DNA of 64,000 bases. Origin: an uncultured Prevotella sp. Its GTDB lineage: Bacteria; Bacteroidota; Bacteroidia; Bacteroidales; Bacteroidaceae. The notes below the pieces were generated by a model. That model saw only the letters and a program-made list of their open reading frames with translations, was not told the DNA's origin and searched no databases. Positions 7,421-16,411 of the stretch are shown here, one piece after another (within the stretch, counting starts at the first letter, position 1; each line of letters starts with the position of its first letter). A program made the position numbers and the translations under genes. The DNA lies in assembly GCA_937922435.1 (NCBI GenBank), contig CAKZVT010000029.1, positions 1-64,000 on the forward strand, written 5' to 3'.

Positions 7421-8761
7421 ATGACAAGTTTTCAGGAAACTACAGACACGCAGCAGAAAGAAGAAGGAAACGTACACGAAGCACTGAAAGACACGGCCAT
7501 ATTCCTGGCCGAATACGCCTCGACACTGATGGCCGTAGGGGCGCAGACATCGCGCATACAATACAACACGGTGCGCATGGCCCACTCGTTCGGCTACCAC
7601 ATCAACCTGCTAATCTTCCCAAAGACGCTAAGCATAACGCTGCTCGACACCAGCCACAACCGCTCGTACACGTACATAAAGAAGACGCCGGCCATGGCGC
7701 TGAACTTCAAGGCCAACATGAAGCTGTCTGCCCTGTCGTGGAAGGCGTTTGACAAGAAGCTGCCGCTGAAGGAACTTTGGCGCATGTTCAAGATGATTGT
7801 CAAGGAAAAGAAGGAAAGCCGGTGGACAGTGTTGCTGATGGCCTCGCTCGCCAACGCCTGCTTCTGCCGCCTGTTCGACGGCAACCTCACGTCGATGTGC
7901 ATAGTGTTCGTAGCCACGCTCGTGGGCTTCTTCATCCGTCAGGAGCTTACCCGGCGCAAGCTGAACCACCTGGCCATATTCGTAATCTGCGCCTTCGTAT
8001 CGACGATGGTCGGCGTTACAGACTACCTCTACTTCCACGGCGGTACGGAAGACATCACGCTCGGTACGTCGATGCTCTATCTCGTCCCCGGTGTTCCGCT
8101 AATCAACGGAGTGATGGACATCGTAGACGGCCACGCGCTCGACGGCATAGCGCGCCTTACCAACGCCTGCCTGCTAATCATCTGCATAGCCGTGGGCCTC
8201 TCGGCGACGGTCATCACGTTCGACATCGACCCGACGACGTTCACCAAGGTGGTGCGCCCCGACGTGGTGCAGGCGGCCATCGCCGACGGACTTTTCGCCG
8301 CCGTAGCCGGCGTAGGCTTCGCCATAATAAGCAATCCGCCGCGCAAGGCCCTGCTCATCTGCGCCCTGCTGGCCTGCGTAGGGCACGGCATACGCTACTT
8401 CCTGATGCACAACTCCACCATGCCGCTCGACCAAGTGACGGCCTCAACCGTAGCAGGCTTCGCCATAGGACTACTGGCCGTACCCTTCTCAATGCGCATA
8501 CACTGCCCTGCGGAGTGCTTCGCCTTCCCGTCGCTGCTGCCCATGGTGCCTGGAATGTTCGCCTACAAGGCCGTGCGCGACCTTATAAACATAGTGCGAC
8601 TGCCCGACGAATACACGATGGAATACGTCTCGCGCTTCTTCCACAACTCGTCGCTCACGGTGCTGGTAATGTTCGGCATGGTAGTAGGCTGCATCATCCC
8701 CATCTTTATTTTCCACCGCCAATCATTCTCGGTAACGAGAGGAGAACAGGCGAAAAATTAA
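7421..8761 (+). CDS. Threonine/serine exporter family protein (ThrE-like)
   Basis: The 446-residue membrane protein has the two-part layout of the ThrE family. An N-terminal DUF1212-type domain (about 20-285) has a soluble start containing the typical VGAQTSRIQ segment and the LVPGVPLINGVMD motif. A C-terminal ThrE_2-type domain (about 300-430) repeats the pattern as PSLLPMVPGMFAYKA. About ten hydrophobic segments are visible. The family exports threonine and serine across the inner membrane using the proton gradient. The protein carries both halves in one chain. It is a single gene, followed by a hairpin repeat and a convergent SDR gene. Confidence 0.88.
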   Translation: MTSFQETTDTQQKEEGNVHEALKDTAIFLAEYASTLMAVGAQTSRIQYNTVRMAHSFGYHINLLIFPKTLSITLLDTSHNRSYTYIKKTPAMALNFKANMKLSALSWKAFDKKLPLKELWRMFKMIVKEKKESRWTVLLMASLANACFCRLFDGNLTSMCIVFVATLVGFFIRQELTRRKLNHLAIFVICAFVSTMVGVTDYLYFHGGTEDITLGTSMLYLVPGVPLINGVMDIVDGHALDGIARLTNACLLIICIAVGLSATVITFDIDPTTFTKVVRPDVVQAAIADGLFAAVAGVGFAIISNPPRKALLICALLACVGHGIRYFLMHNSTMPLDQVTASTVAGFAIGLLAVPFSMRIHCPAECFAFPSLLPMVPGMFAYKAVRDLINIVRLPDEYTMEYVSRFFHNSSLTVLVMFGMVVGCIIPIFIFHRQSFSVTRGEQAKN

Positions 8762-8836
8762 AAATCAAGAGTTATGAGTTAAGAAATTCAGCAACAAGGC
8801 ATGTTTTCTTAACCCTTAATTCTTAACTCTTAATTC
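8762..8836. repeat. Imperfect hairpin repeat (family B) between convergent genes
   Basis: Left arm AGAGTTATGAGTTAAGAAA (from 8769) can pair with the TTTCTTAAC / TTCTTAACTCTTAATTCC tracts at 8807-8838. The last codons and the TAA stop of the SDR gene lie inside the right arm. It may serve as the shared transcription end of the two genes. Confidence 0.6.
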
Positions 8837-9558
8837 CTTATATTCAGCCTGCGCCACAGCCAGCGCGGCATCAGCCGCCACGCAAAAACAAGCAGGCAGT
8901 AACGCCAGTCGATGACATGTACATGGCGGTGGGCGTAAACGGCACGCAGCATCTCACGCGCCACAGCCTCCTTCTGCATAAGCATTGGATAGCGGCCGCT
9001 GCCCGAAAGCAGGTCGGTATCGACAAAACCGGGGCGTATGTCAGTGAACCTTATGTGCAGGCGACGCATGTTCGACAATTGTTCAAGAGCCTGTATGTAT
9101 GTGTTCTGAAAAGCCTTCGTCGCGCTGTAAGACGGCGCAACGCCAAGCCCCTTAGTACCTGCGATGGAGGAAATGACGGCAATGTCGCCGCCAAGGTTGG
9201 ACGCCATGTAGTTGAACATGGTGCCGACCATTGCTGTAAACCCCTTCACGTTGACATCGACCGTAGAAAGCTCTACGCCTGCTGCAAGTTCCGGGTTCTG
9301 CTTTCCAATGCCCGAACAGTACACAAAAAGATTTACTCCGCCAAGCCTTTTGACCAACTCCAGCAGCCGCTCCGGCGCATCCGCCGCCGTAACGTCAATC
9401 CGCATGGCTTCCACCACGCCGGGATACGCCGACTTAATCTCCACCAACCTGTCCTCACGCCTTGCCGCAACGCCCACATACCAGCCGTCGGCAAGCAGCA
9501 GTTTGGCCACCTCGCGCCCTATGCCCGAGGATGCGCCGATTACTATTGCACGTTTCAT
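8830..9558 (-). CDS. SDR family NAD(P)-dependent oxidoreductase
   Basis: A 242-residue classical short-chain dehydrogenase. The dinucleotide-binding motif GASSGIG is at residues 8-14, the NAG-like region reads YCSGIG (80-85), the catalytic Ser is at about 130 in VISSIAG, and the catalytic pair is YSATK (Y144, K148). The C-terminus (WRLMPRWLWRRLNIRN) is hydrophobic and basic and may attach to the membrane. The substrate is unknown. Its last two codons and stop lie in a dispersed hairpin repeat, so the native C-terminus may have been altered by repeat insertion. It stands alone between convergent and divergent neighbours. Confidence 0.9.
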   Translation of the reverse strand: MKRAIVIGASSGIGREVAKLLLADGWYVGVAARREDRLVEIKSAYPGVVEAMRIDVTAADAPERLLELVKRLGGVNLFVYCSGIGKQNPELAAGVELSTVDVNVKGFTAMVGTMFNYMASNLGGDIAVISSIAGTKGLGVAPSYSATKAFQNTYIQALEQLSNMRRLHIRFTDIRPGFVDTDLLSGSGRYPMLMQKEAVAREMLRAVYAHRHVHVIDWRYCLLVFAWRLMPRWLWRRLNIRN

Positions 9559-9633
9559 ACGTGCGAAGTTAGCAATATTTGACGATATGTTAAAACTTTG
9601 CCAGTTTTTTCAAGCAAAATAAAATAAAATGAG

Positions 9634-9641
9634 TATCTTTG
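9634..9641 (+). promoter_or_regulatory. -7 box of the sppA operon
   Basis: TATCTTTG is an exact TAnnTTTG match 53 bp before the sppA start. No clear TTTG was found 19-20 bp upstream. Confidence 0.55.
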
Positions 9642-9694
9642 TGGCTGATTAGCATTTTGATAACAATTTCATGACAAAATAACAAATACAACGT

Positions 9695-11467
9695 ATGAAA
9701 GACTTTTTCAAATACATGTCAGCCACGGTCGTAGGACTGATTGTATTCACACTCATTACAGGCATCATCGGAGCAATGTGCATAGTAGGCATGATTGCTT
9801 CGGGCAGCTCGGCAAAGGACGTGAGCGACAACACCGTCATGGTAATCAACCTCTCCGGAATGCTCAACGAGCGTTCTGAAAGCACATTCATGGATGAAAT
9901 AGGCGGCAACACGGTAGGCACGATAGGACTTGACGACGTGCTCGCTGCCATCGACAAGGCCAAAAGCAACGACAAAATCAAGGGCATATACATCGAAGCC
10001 GGCATGCTGTCGGCCGACTCTTACGCCTCGCTCGCGGCTATGCGCAACGCACTGCTCGACTTCAAGAAGAGCGGCAAGTGGATTGTAGCATACGGAGACG
10101 TGTACGCACAGGGCGTATATTACGTGGCATCGGTGGCCGACAAGATATTCCTCAATCCCAGCGGACAGGTAGACTGGCACGGCATTGCATCGCAGCCAAT
10201 CTTCCTCAAAGACGTCATGGCGAAGTTCGGAGTGAAGATGCAGCTTGCAAAAGTTGGCACGTACAAGAGCGCACCGGAAATGTTTACAGCCGACAAGATG
10301 AGCGACGCCAACCGCGAGCAGGTGACCGCATACGTAAACGGCCTGTGGGAGAACGTATGCAAAGGCATATCGGAAAGCCGTAAAATCAGCGTAGCACAGC
10401 TGAACGCTTACGCTGACAGCTTCGTTACGCTTAGCGACGCAAAGGATTTCGTGAAATACAAATTCGTAGACAAGCTGATTTACACAGACGGAATAAAGGC
10501 TGAAATCAACAAACTTTTGAAGAAAGAAGCCGACGACGACATCAACACGGTAAGCCTTGCAGACATGAAAGTGGTGAAAGGCAAAGAAAACAAAGGCGAG
10601 GAAATAGCCGTCTACTACGCATACGGCGACATTGTTGACAGCGAAACGGGCGGAATGATGTCGAGCGGGCACAGCATCGTGGGCAAAACAGTATGCCAAG
10701 ACCTTGAAGACTTGATGGAAGACGACGACGTGAAGGCTGTCGTGCTGCGCATCAACTCCGGCGGAGGAAGCGCATACGCGTCAGAACAAATATGGCATTA
10801 TGTGGAAATGCTTAAGAAGAAAAAGCCCGTAGTGGTGTCAATGGGAGGCATGGCCGCATCGGGAGGATACTACATAAGCAGCGGTGCAAACTGGATTGTG
10901 GCCGAGCCGACGACGCTCACGGGCAGCATAGGAATATTCGGAATGTTCCCCGACATGAGCGAACTGCTTACACAGAAGCTCGGAGTTAAGTTCGACGAGG
11001 TGAAGACCAACAGGCACAGTGCCTTCGGTACGCCTGCCCGTCCGTTCAACGAAGAAGAGATGAACTACCTTAATAAATATATAGACCGCGGCTACAACCT
11101 GTTCCGCCAGCGCGTAGCGCAAGGACGTAAGATGAAGGTCGAGAATGTCGAGAAAATAGCCCAAGGACGCGTATGGCTTGGACAGGACGCGTTGAAAATC
11201 AAGCTTGTCGACGAGCTTGGCGGCCTCGACAAGGCCATTGCCAAGGCGGCGCAACTGGCAAAACTCAAGGAATACCACACATCGGCATACCCGGGCAAGG
11301 TTGACTGGTTAGACCAGCTGCTCAACCAAACATCAGGCGGAAGCTACATAAAGGCCCAGATGCGCCAAAGCCTCGGCGAATACTACGAGCCGTTCATGCT
11401 GCTCAAGGACATGAACAACCAGTCGGCAATCCAAGCCCGTGTACCGTTCATGATGAACATCAAATAA
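9695..11467 (+). CDS. sppA: Signal peptide peptidase SppA (protease IV, 67 kDa type)
   Basis: A 590-residue protein of the long, duplicated SppA type. A single N-terminal membrane anchor spans about 11-35. The first half holds the general-base Lys (K191 in KVGTYKSAPE), the second half the nucleophile Ser (S389 in GGMAASGGYY), as in E. coli SppA where the active site is built from both halves. The NSGGGSA motif lies at about 354-360. It degrades signal peptides left in the cytoplasmic membrane after secretion. It is the first gene of the operon sppA-lpxK-punA-thiL. Confidence 0.96.
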   Translation: MKDFFKYMSATVVGLIVFTLITGIIGAMCIVGMIASGSSAKDVSDNTVMVINLSGMLNERSESTFMDEIGGNTVGTIGLDDVLAAIDKAKSNDKIKGIYIEAGMLSADSYASLAAMRNALLDFKKSGKWIVAYGDVYAQGVYYVASVADKIFLNPSGQVDWHGIASQPIFLKDVMAKFGVKMQLAKVGTYKSAPEMFTADKMSDANREQVTAYVNGLWENVCKGISESRKISVAQLNAYADSFVTLSDAKDFVKYKFVDKLIYTDGIKAEINKLLKKEADDDINTVSLADMKVVKGKENKGEEIAVYYAYGDIVDSETGGMMSSGHSIVGKTVCQDLEDLMEDDDVKAVVLRINSGGGSAYASEQIWHYVEMLKKKKPVVVSMGGMAASGGYYISSGANWIVAEPTTLTGSIGIFGMFPDMSELLTQKLGVKFDEVKTNRHSAFGTPARPFNEEEMNYLNKYIDRGYNLFRQRVAQGRKMKVENVEKIAQGRVWLGQDALKIKLVDELGGLDKAIAKAAQLAKLKEYHTSAYPGKVDWLDQLLNQTSGGSYIKAQMRQSLGEYYEPFMLLKDMNNQSAIQARVPFMMNIK

Positions 11468-11485
11468 AAGTGAACAACGAAAAAT

Positions 11486-11541
11486 GAAAAGTGAAAAATC
11501 CATTTGTCACTTTTGGCAAGGTATTGGATTTTTCACTTTTC
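11486..11541. repeat. Family B hairpin between sppA and lpxK
   Basis: GAAAAGTGAAAAATCCA at 11486-11502 and its exact reverse complement at 11525-11541 form a 17 bp perfect stem, followed by pyrimidine-rich CACTCTTCCC. It fills most of the 105 bp between the two genes and could lower downstream expression. Confidence 0.7.
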
Positions 11542-11572
11542 ACTCTTCCCTTCTCACTCAAAACCCCAAAAT

Positions 11573-12745
11573 ATGGAAGGCGACTTTATCAAGATAAACG
11601 AATGGATGCTGCCACTTAGCTGGTTGTACGGCCTCGGCGTGAAAACGCGCAACCAGATGTTCGAACTCGGCATACTGAAAAGCCGCAGTTTCGACATCCC
11701 CGTCATATCGGTCGGCAACATAACAGTCGGCGGTTCAGGCAAGACTCCACACGTAGAATACTTGATAAGGCTGCTTAAAGACAAGGTAAAGGTGGCCGTG
11801 CTAAGCCGCGGATACAAGCGAAAGAGCAAAGGTTTCGTACTGGCTGGAACGGATACGGAGATGAAAGACATCGGCGACGAGCCGTTCCAGATGAAGACAA
11901 AGTTCCCAGACATACATGTAGCCGTAGACAAGAACCGCTGCCACGGCATCGACATGCTGACCAGCGGAGAGGAAAGCAACGACACGGACGTAATACTTCT
12001 TGACGACGCTTACCAGCACAGGTATGTCAAACCGGGAATAAACATACTGCTTGTTGACTACCACAGGCTCATCATTTACGACAAGCTGCTGCCTGCCGGA
12101 CGGCTAAGGGAACCGCAGAGCGGCAAGGCACGGGCCGACATCGTAATCATAACGAAATGCCCGAAAGACCTGAAGCCAATGGACTTCCGCGTTATCATCA
12201 AGGCGATGGATTTATACCCATACCAGCAACTGTTTTTCACCACACTTGAATACGACAGCCTTCGCCCCATGTTCGGCGGCAAAGAACTGCCATTGGACAG
12301 CATCGGCCGGAACACGAATATTCTGCTTCTGACAGGTATTGCCTCGCCAAAACAGATGACATACGACCTGGAAGAACATTCGGGGAACATCACACCGCTG
12401 GCTTTTCCTGACCACCATCAGTTCACAAGCAAAGACATCGAGCTGATAAACACGACATTCAGCAAAATGCCTTCACCCAAAATAATCATCACTACGGAAA
12501 AAGACAACGCACGACTGACCGGCATGGAAGGACTGTCTGACGAAGTGCGGCAACATATTTACATGCTGCCCGTCAGGATAAAGTTCATGCTCGGACAGGA
12601 AGAAGAGTTCAACAATAAAATCATCGGCTATGTACAAAAAAATTCAAAAAACAGCATCCTGGCTAAAACAAAGGATGACAACAAGTCCCAAAACAGCGAT
12701 AATACTCGGCACCGGACTGGGACAATTAGCTTCAGAAATAACTGA
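11573..12745 (+). CDS. lpxK: Tetraacyldisaccharide 4'-kinase (LpxK)
   Basis: The 390-residue protein adds the 4'-phosphate to the lipid A precursor at the inner membrane. The P-loop region reads VGNITVGGSGKTP (47-59), followed by the basic LSRGYKRKSKG segment and DDAYQHRYV. The start at 11573 is chosen because MEGDFIKINEWMLPLSWLYG is where family homology begins; the frame stays open 23 codons upstream, but through the hairpin repeat. Homology appears to end near NNKIIGYVQKNSKN. The last 35 or so residues are read out of frame inside punA, which suggests a lost or shifted stop codon. Confidence 0.93.
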   Translation: MEGDFIKINEWMLPLSWLYGLGVKTRNQMFELGILKSRSFDIPVISVGNITVGGSGKTPHVEYLIRLLKDKVKVAVLSRGYKRKSKGFVLAGTDTEMKDIGDEPFQMKTKFPDIHVAVDKNRCHGIDMLTSGEESNDTDVILLDDAYQHRYVKPGINILLVDYHRLIIYDKLLPAGRLREPQSGKARADIVIITKCPKDLKPMDFRVIIKAMDLYPYQQLFFTTLEYDSLRPMFGGKELPLDSIGRNTNILLLTGIASPKQMTYDLEEHSGNITPLAFPDHHQFTSKDIELINTTFSKMPSPKIIITTEKDNARLTGMEGLSDEVRQHIYMLPVRIKFMLGQEEEFNNKIIGYVQKNSKNSILAKTKDDNKSQNSDNTRHRTGTISFRNN

Positions 12746-13442
12746 CAGTTACGAATTTCCTTACGAAGAAATACCCAACTTCCCCGTTTCCACGGTTGAG
12801 GGACATGCCGGAAAACTAATATTCGGCAAGCTGGGCGGCGTAGACATCATGGCAATGGAAGGCCGTTTCCATTACTACGAGGGCTACAAGATGAAGCAAG
12901 TGACATTCCCCATACGCATAATGTACGAACTGGGCATTAAGACCCTCTTCGTAAGCAATGCTTCGGGAGGAATGAATCCCGACTTCAAAATAGGCGACCT
13001 GATGATTATCACCGACCACATCAACCTATTCCCGGAGCATCCGCTGCGCGGAAAGAACCTGCCTACAGGGCCGCGTTTCCCCGACATGCACGAGGCATAC
13101 GACCACAAACTGATTGCCCAGGCCGACGCAATAGCCAAAGAGAAAGGCATACGCGTGGTGCATGGAGTGTACGTCGGAGTACAAGGTCCAACGTTTGAGA
13201 CGCCAGCCGAATACAAGATGTACCACCGCCTCGGCGGCGACGCCGTGGGAATGAGCACCGTGCCCGAAGTAATCGTGGCCCACCATTGCGGCATAAAGAC
13301 ATTCGGAATAAGCATAATAACCGACCTCGGACTTGAAGACCAGCCCGTTGAAGTAAGCCACGAGGAAGTTCAAATCGCGGCAAACAAGGCGCAGCCCCTG
13401 ATGACCGAGATTATGAGGGAAATGATTAGAAGGGCACAATAA
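12630..13442 (+). CDS. punA: Purine-nucleoside phosphorylase (trimeric type)
   Basis: The 270-residue enzyme splits purine nucleosides with phosphate in salvage. It has the phosphate-binding ILGTGLG near residues 25-31, the GRFHYYEGY loop, SNASGGMNP, the FETPAEYKM segment with the purine-site Glu, and MSTVPEVIVA. Its length matches the trimeric family. It overlaps the 3' end of lpxK by 116 nt in another reading frame. A shorter start (MTTSPKTAIILG, 12675) would reduce this, but the first residues MYKKIQKTASWLKQR also look like the family. Confidence 0.93.
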   Translation: MYKKIQKTASWLKQRMTTSPKTAIILGTGLGQLASEITDSYEFPYEEIPNFPVSTVEGHAGKLIFGKLGGVDIMAMEGRFHYYEGYKMKQVTFPIRIMYELGIKTLFVSNASGGMNPDFKIGDLMIITDHINLFPEHPLRGKNLPTGPRFPDMHEAYDHKLIAQADAIAKEKGIRVVHGVYVGVQGPTFETPAEYKMYHRLGGDAVGMSTVPEVIVAHHCGIKTFGISIITDLGLEDQPVEVSHEEVQIAANKAQPLMTEIMREMIRRAQ

Positions 13443-13445
13443 AAT

Positions 13446-13536
13446 AAAGGAGTAAGGAGAGAAGTAGTAAAGGAGTAAGTAGAAATGCGTTATGTACCCC
13501 GGCATATCTACTTACTCCTTCTCTCCTTACTCCTTT
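13446..13536. repeat. Family B hairpin between punA and thiL
   Basis: AAAGGAGTAAGGAGAGAAG at 13446-13464 and GAGTAAGTAGA near 13473-13483 together match the reverse complement of 13507-13536, apart from an 8 nt bulge. The stem is about 30 bp. Confidence 0.7.
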
Positions 13537-13563
13537 ACTAAATCAACCAAACGACAAAATAAA

Positions 13564-14634
13564 ATGACCGACATAGCAAAACTTGGAGAGTTCGGACTAA
13601 TCCACCACCTTACCGACGGGCTTAAGCCTAAGAACGAAGCCACCCTGTACGGCGTAGGCGACGACTGCGCCGTGCTCCACTACCCCGGCACCGAAGTTCT
13701 TGTAACCACAGACATGCTCATGGAGGGCGTACACTTCGACCTTACCTACATAGACCTTGAGCATTTGGGCTACAAGGCCGCCATGGTGAACATCAGCGAC
13801 ATATTCGCCATGAACGGCACTCCGCGCCAACTGACTGTGAGCATCGCACTAAGCAAACGCTTCACCGTCGAGGACATGGAGAAATTTTACAACGGCCTGC
13901 GCATGGCCTGCGACAAGTGGGGAGTTGACATTGTAGGCGGCGACACTACATCGTCATACACGGGCATGGCCATCAGCATAACATGCATAGGCGAATGCCC
14001 GAAAGACGAAATTGTATACCGCAACGACGCCAGGGACACCGACCTCGTCTGCGTCTCCGGCGACCTCGGGGCGGCATATATGGGCCTGCAACTGCTTGAA
14101 CGCGAGAAGAGCGTGTACTACCAGCAGGTAGACGAGGCACGCAAGAAGAACGACAAGCGCGCGCTGGAGCAGCTCGCCCACTTCCAGCCCGACTTTGCCG
14201 GCAAGGAATACCTGCTGCAACGCCAGCTGCAGCCCGAAGCCCGGGGCGACATCATCAGCCGCCTGCGCGAACTGAACATACGCCCTACGGCCATGATGGA
14301 CATCAGCGACGGCCTAAGCAGCGAACTGATGCACATCTGCAAGCAGAGCGGATGCGGTTGCAGGATTTACGAAAAGAACATCCCCATCGACTATCAGACG
14401 GCGGTAATGGCCGAGGAAATGAACATGAACGTCACCACCTGCGCCCTCAACGGTGGCGAAGACTACGAGCTGCTATTCACCGTGCCCATAGGCGACCATG
14501 AAAAGATAGAGCAGCTTGAGGGTGTCAAGCTAATCGGACACATCACCAAGCCCGAACTGGGACTTATGCTCGTGACACGCGACAACAACGAGTTCGAGCT
14601 GAAAGCCCAAGGCTGGAATCCGCTGAAAGGCTGA
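13564..14634 (+). CDS. thiL: Thiamine-phosphate kinase (ThiL)
   Basis: A 356-residue member of the AIR synthase-like family. It phosphorylates thiamine monophosphate to the active diphosphate cofactor. Visible landmarks are GVGDDCAVLHYPG (Mg/ATP-binding Asp pair), TDMLMEGVHFD, GGDTTSS and MDISDGLSSELMHI. The start at 13564 (MTDIAKLGEFGLIHHL) is chosen because the family begins there and the upstream part of the frame lies in the hairpin repeat. It is the last gene of the sppA operon and is followed by a strong hairpin. Confidence 0.94.
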   Translation: MTDIAKLGEFGLIHHLTDGLKPKNEATLYGVGDDCAVLHYPGTEVLVTTDMLMEGVHFDLTYIDLEHLGYKAAMVNISDIFAMNGTPRQLTVSIALSKRFTVEDMEKFYNGLRMACDKWGVDIVGGDTTSSYTGMAISITCIGECPKDEIVYRNDARDTDLVCVSGDLGAAYMGLQLLEREKSVYYQQVDEARKKNDKRALEQLAHFQPDFAGKEYLLQRQLQPEARGDIISRLRELNIRPTAMMDISDGLSSELMHICKQSGCGCRIYEKNIPIDYQTAVMAEEMNMNVTTCALNGGEDYELLFTVPIGDHEKIEQLEGVKLIGHITKPELGLMLVTRDNNEFELKAQGWNPLKG

Positions 14635-14663
14635 CAGCGGCACGCCTGCAAAACACAAATGCG

Positions 14664-14699
14664 CAAAGGCATGGACGGTAACTGCCGTCCATGCCTTTG
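14664..14699 (+). terminator. Hairpin ending the sppA-lpxK-punA-thiL operon
   Basis: CAAAGGCATGGACGG (14664-14678) and its exact reverse complement (14685-14699) form a 15 bp stem with a 6 nt loop, 30 bp after the thiL stop. A T run is lacking. Confidence 0.7.
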
Positions 14700-14731
14700 T
14701 GCATTACATAACATATTGATTGCAAGCACAT

Positions 14732-14818
14732 TATGAAAAGCCGTGTTTTGCAATGCAAAACACGGCTTTTCACAATCCAAAAGGCCGCCTTTCGGATTGC
14801 GAAAGGCGGCCTTTTATC
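14732..14818. repeat. Dispersed palindromic repeat array (family A), copy 2
   Basis: GAAAAGCCGTGTTTTGCAAT / GCAAAACACGGCTTTTC is a perfect inverted pair, followed by CCAAAAGGCCGCCTTTCGGA and GCGAAAGGCGGCCTTTT. It lies between the convergent thiL and gltA genes and may end the latter. Confidence 0.75.
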
Positions 14819-14860
14819 TTTTAATCGGCGTCTTGACGACAAGCGGCCGGTCGCCAGCCG

Positions 14861-16207
14861 TCAACCGTTATCCTTCACAAGATGGTCTTTCATGTTGATG
14901 GCCTCAAGCAGCTTTATAGCGTCCACATACTGCGCTATGCCCTCAGCCACCTTCTTTGCGTCGCGCATGGCAAGCACGACGGTTGACGGACGGTTGACAA
15001 CATCGCCCCCGGCAAACACGCCCTTGCGGCTTGTCATGCCGCATGGAGTGTCGCGCGTCAGCACATATCCGCTCTCGTCAACGTCTATGCCCTTGGTGGT
15101 TGACACGATACGGCTGGCCGGCACAGAGCCGATAGCCATCAACACCTTGTCCGCCTTCTCTGTGCGCCTTACGCCGTCATGCTCTATCACCACGCCACTA
15201 AGCGTACCGTCCATGTCGAGTATTTCAACAATGTTTGACTTCCAGTTGAACTTTACCCCTTCCTCTACGGCCTCGTCATACTCCGAGCGCAATGCACTCA
15301 TGTCGTCAATGGTCTTGTGATATACGATTTCCACCGACCTCGCGCCCATGCGTATGGCCGTCCTGGCCGCATCCATGGCCGTATTGCCGCACCCGAGCAC
15401 GAACACACGGTCGCCGTCATGTACAGGTACGTCCTCCCTCGCGATGCTCCCCTCGTTGTAAAGGCTGACCTTACGCAGGAAGTAAACGGCCTGGCGCACG
15501 CCACGCAGGTTGCGTCCGGGAATGTCGGGTTTGCGCGGCTTCACCGTACCCGTGCCCATGAAGATGGCGTCGAAGCCCTGCTCGAACAGCTGGTCAATGT
15601 TCAAGTCTGTACCGATTGTCGTGTTGCAGTGGAACACTACGCCCAGTTCCTCAATCTTCTTGATTTCACGGCGCACCACCTCTTTAGGCAACCTGTACTC
15701 CGGTATGCCGAACATCAGCACGCCGCCCGGCTCCGGCTCCATTTCAAATATTTCAATATTGAAGCCCTGGCGTGCCAAGTCGCCGGCTATGGTAAGCCCT
15801 GCCGGACCCGAACCGATGACCGCCACCTTGCCACGTGTTTTCTGCTTGAGCTTGTCGCGGATAAGCCCCATGTCGCCGTCGAAGTCGGCAACAAACCTCT
15901 CGAGCTTACCTACATGTATGCCCTGCCCTTTCTTGGCCAGCACACAATGCCCTTCACACTGCTTCTCATGCGGACACACACGGCCGCATACGGCAGGCAA
16001 GTTGCTCTTGTCGTTGATAATCCTCATCGCATTCCCCAAGTTGCCCATAGACAACTCATGTATCCAGTCAGGGATGTCATGGCTTATCGGGCATCCCTTT
16101 TGGCACTGCGGAACCTTGCAGTGCAGACACCTTTTGGCCTCGTTTATGGCCTCAAGCATGGTGTAGCCCTCGTTTACCTCCTGAAAAAGTTGTTTCTGTT
16201 CTTCCAT
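14861..16207 (-). CDS. gltA: NADPH-dependent glutamate synthase small-subunit type flavoprotein
   Basis: A 448-residue GltD-like protein. The N-terminal Cys cluster region (CLHCKVPQCQKGCP, then CGRVCPHEKQCEGHC) binds 4Fe-4S centres. An FAD-binding motif (VIGSGPAGLTIAGDLA) and an NADPH-binding motif (VLGCGNTAMDAARTAIRMG) follow. Start 16207 (MEEQKQLFQEV) fits the family and lies 31 bp after a good promoter; the frame stays open further upstream across the promoter. No large subunit (GltB) is adjacent. It may therefore act as a stand-alone glutamate synthase of the TIGR01316 type or as an NfnB-like transhydrogenase subunit; sequence alone does not decide. Confidence 0.88.
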   Translation of the reverse strand: MEEQKQLFQEVNEGYTMLEAINEAKRCLHCKVPQCQKGCPISHDIPDWIHELSMGNLGNAMRIINDKSNLPAVCGRVCPHEKQCEGHCVLAKKGQGIHVGKLERFVADFDGDMGLIRDKLKQKTRGKVAVIGSGPAGLTIAGDLARQGFNIEIFEMEPEPGGVLMFGIPEYRLPKEVVRREIKKIEELGVVFHCNTTIGTDLNIDQLFEQGFDAIFMGTGTVKPRKPDIPGRNLRGVRQAVYFLRKVSLYNEGSIAREDVPVHDGDRVFVLGCGNTAMDAARTAIRMGARSVEIVYHKTIDDMSALRSEYDEAVEEGVKFNWKSNIVEILDMDGTLSGVVIEHDGVRRTEKADKVLMAIGSVPASRIVSTTKGIDVDESGYVLTRDTPCGMTSRKGVFAGGDVVNRPSTVVLAMRDAKKVAEGIAQYVDAIKLLEAINMKDHLVKDNG

Positions 16208-16237
16208 ATAAAGTCTCGTTTTGATTTGTTTTGTATG

Positions 16238-16268
16238 CAAAGATAATGCAAACTGAAGGAAATGCAAA
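16238..16268 (-). promoter_or_regulatory. Perfect Bacteroidetes promoter of the GltD-like gene
   Basis: On the minus strand TTTG (16268-16265), exactly 19 bp, TATCTTTG (16245-16238). It supports the start codon at 16207, giving a leader of about 25 nt. Confidence 0.8.
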
Positions 16269-16352
16269 ATAAAAACGGCATGAACAAAACAAATTACATA
16301 AATAAAATGCAGCCTGAAACATTATGATTTTATGAAATTTTCGCACATTTTC

Positions 16353-16383
16353 TTGGTTGTAAATTATTTTTTCACTACTTTTG
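16353..16383 (+). promoter_or_regulatory. Promoter of the sugar-phosphate transferase gene
   Basis: TTGG (16353-16356), 19 bp, TACTTTTG (16376-16383), 28 bp before the ATG at 16412. Confidence 0.6.
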
Positions 16384-16411
16384 CCCTGTAGGAAAAAGCA
16401 TTTAACAGCTT

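Noticed and set aside
7777..8826. 349-codon frame in plus direction within the exporter gene
   Set aside because: His/Arg-rich out-of-frame reading of a clear membrane protein gene.
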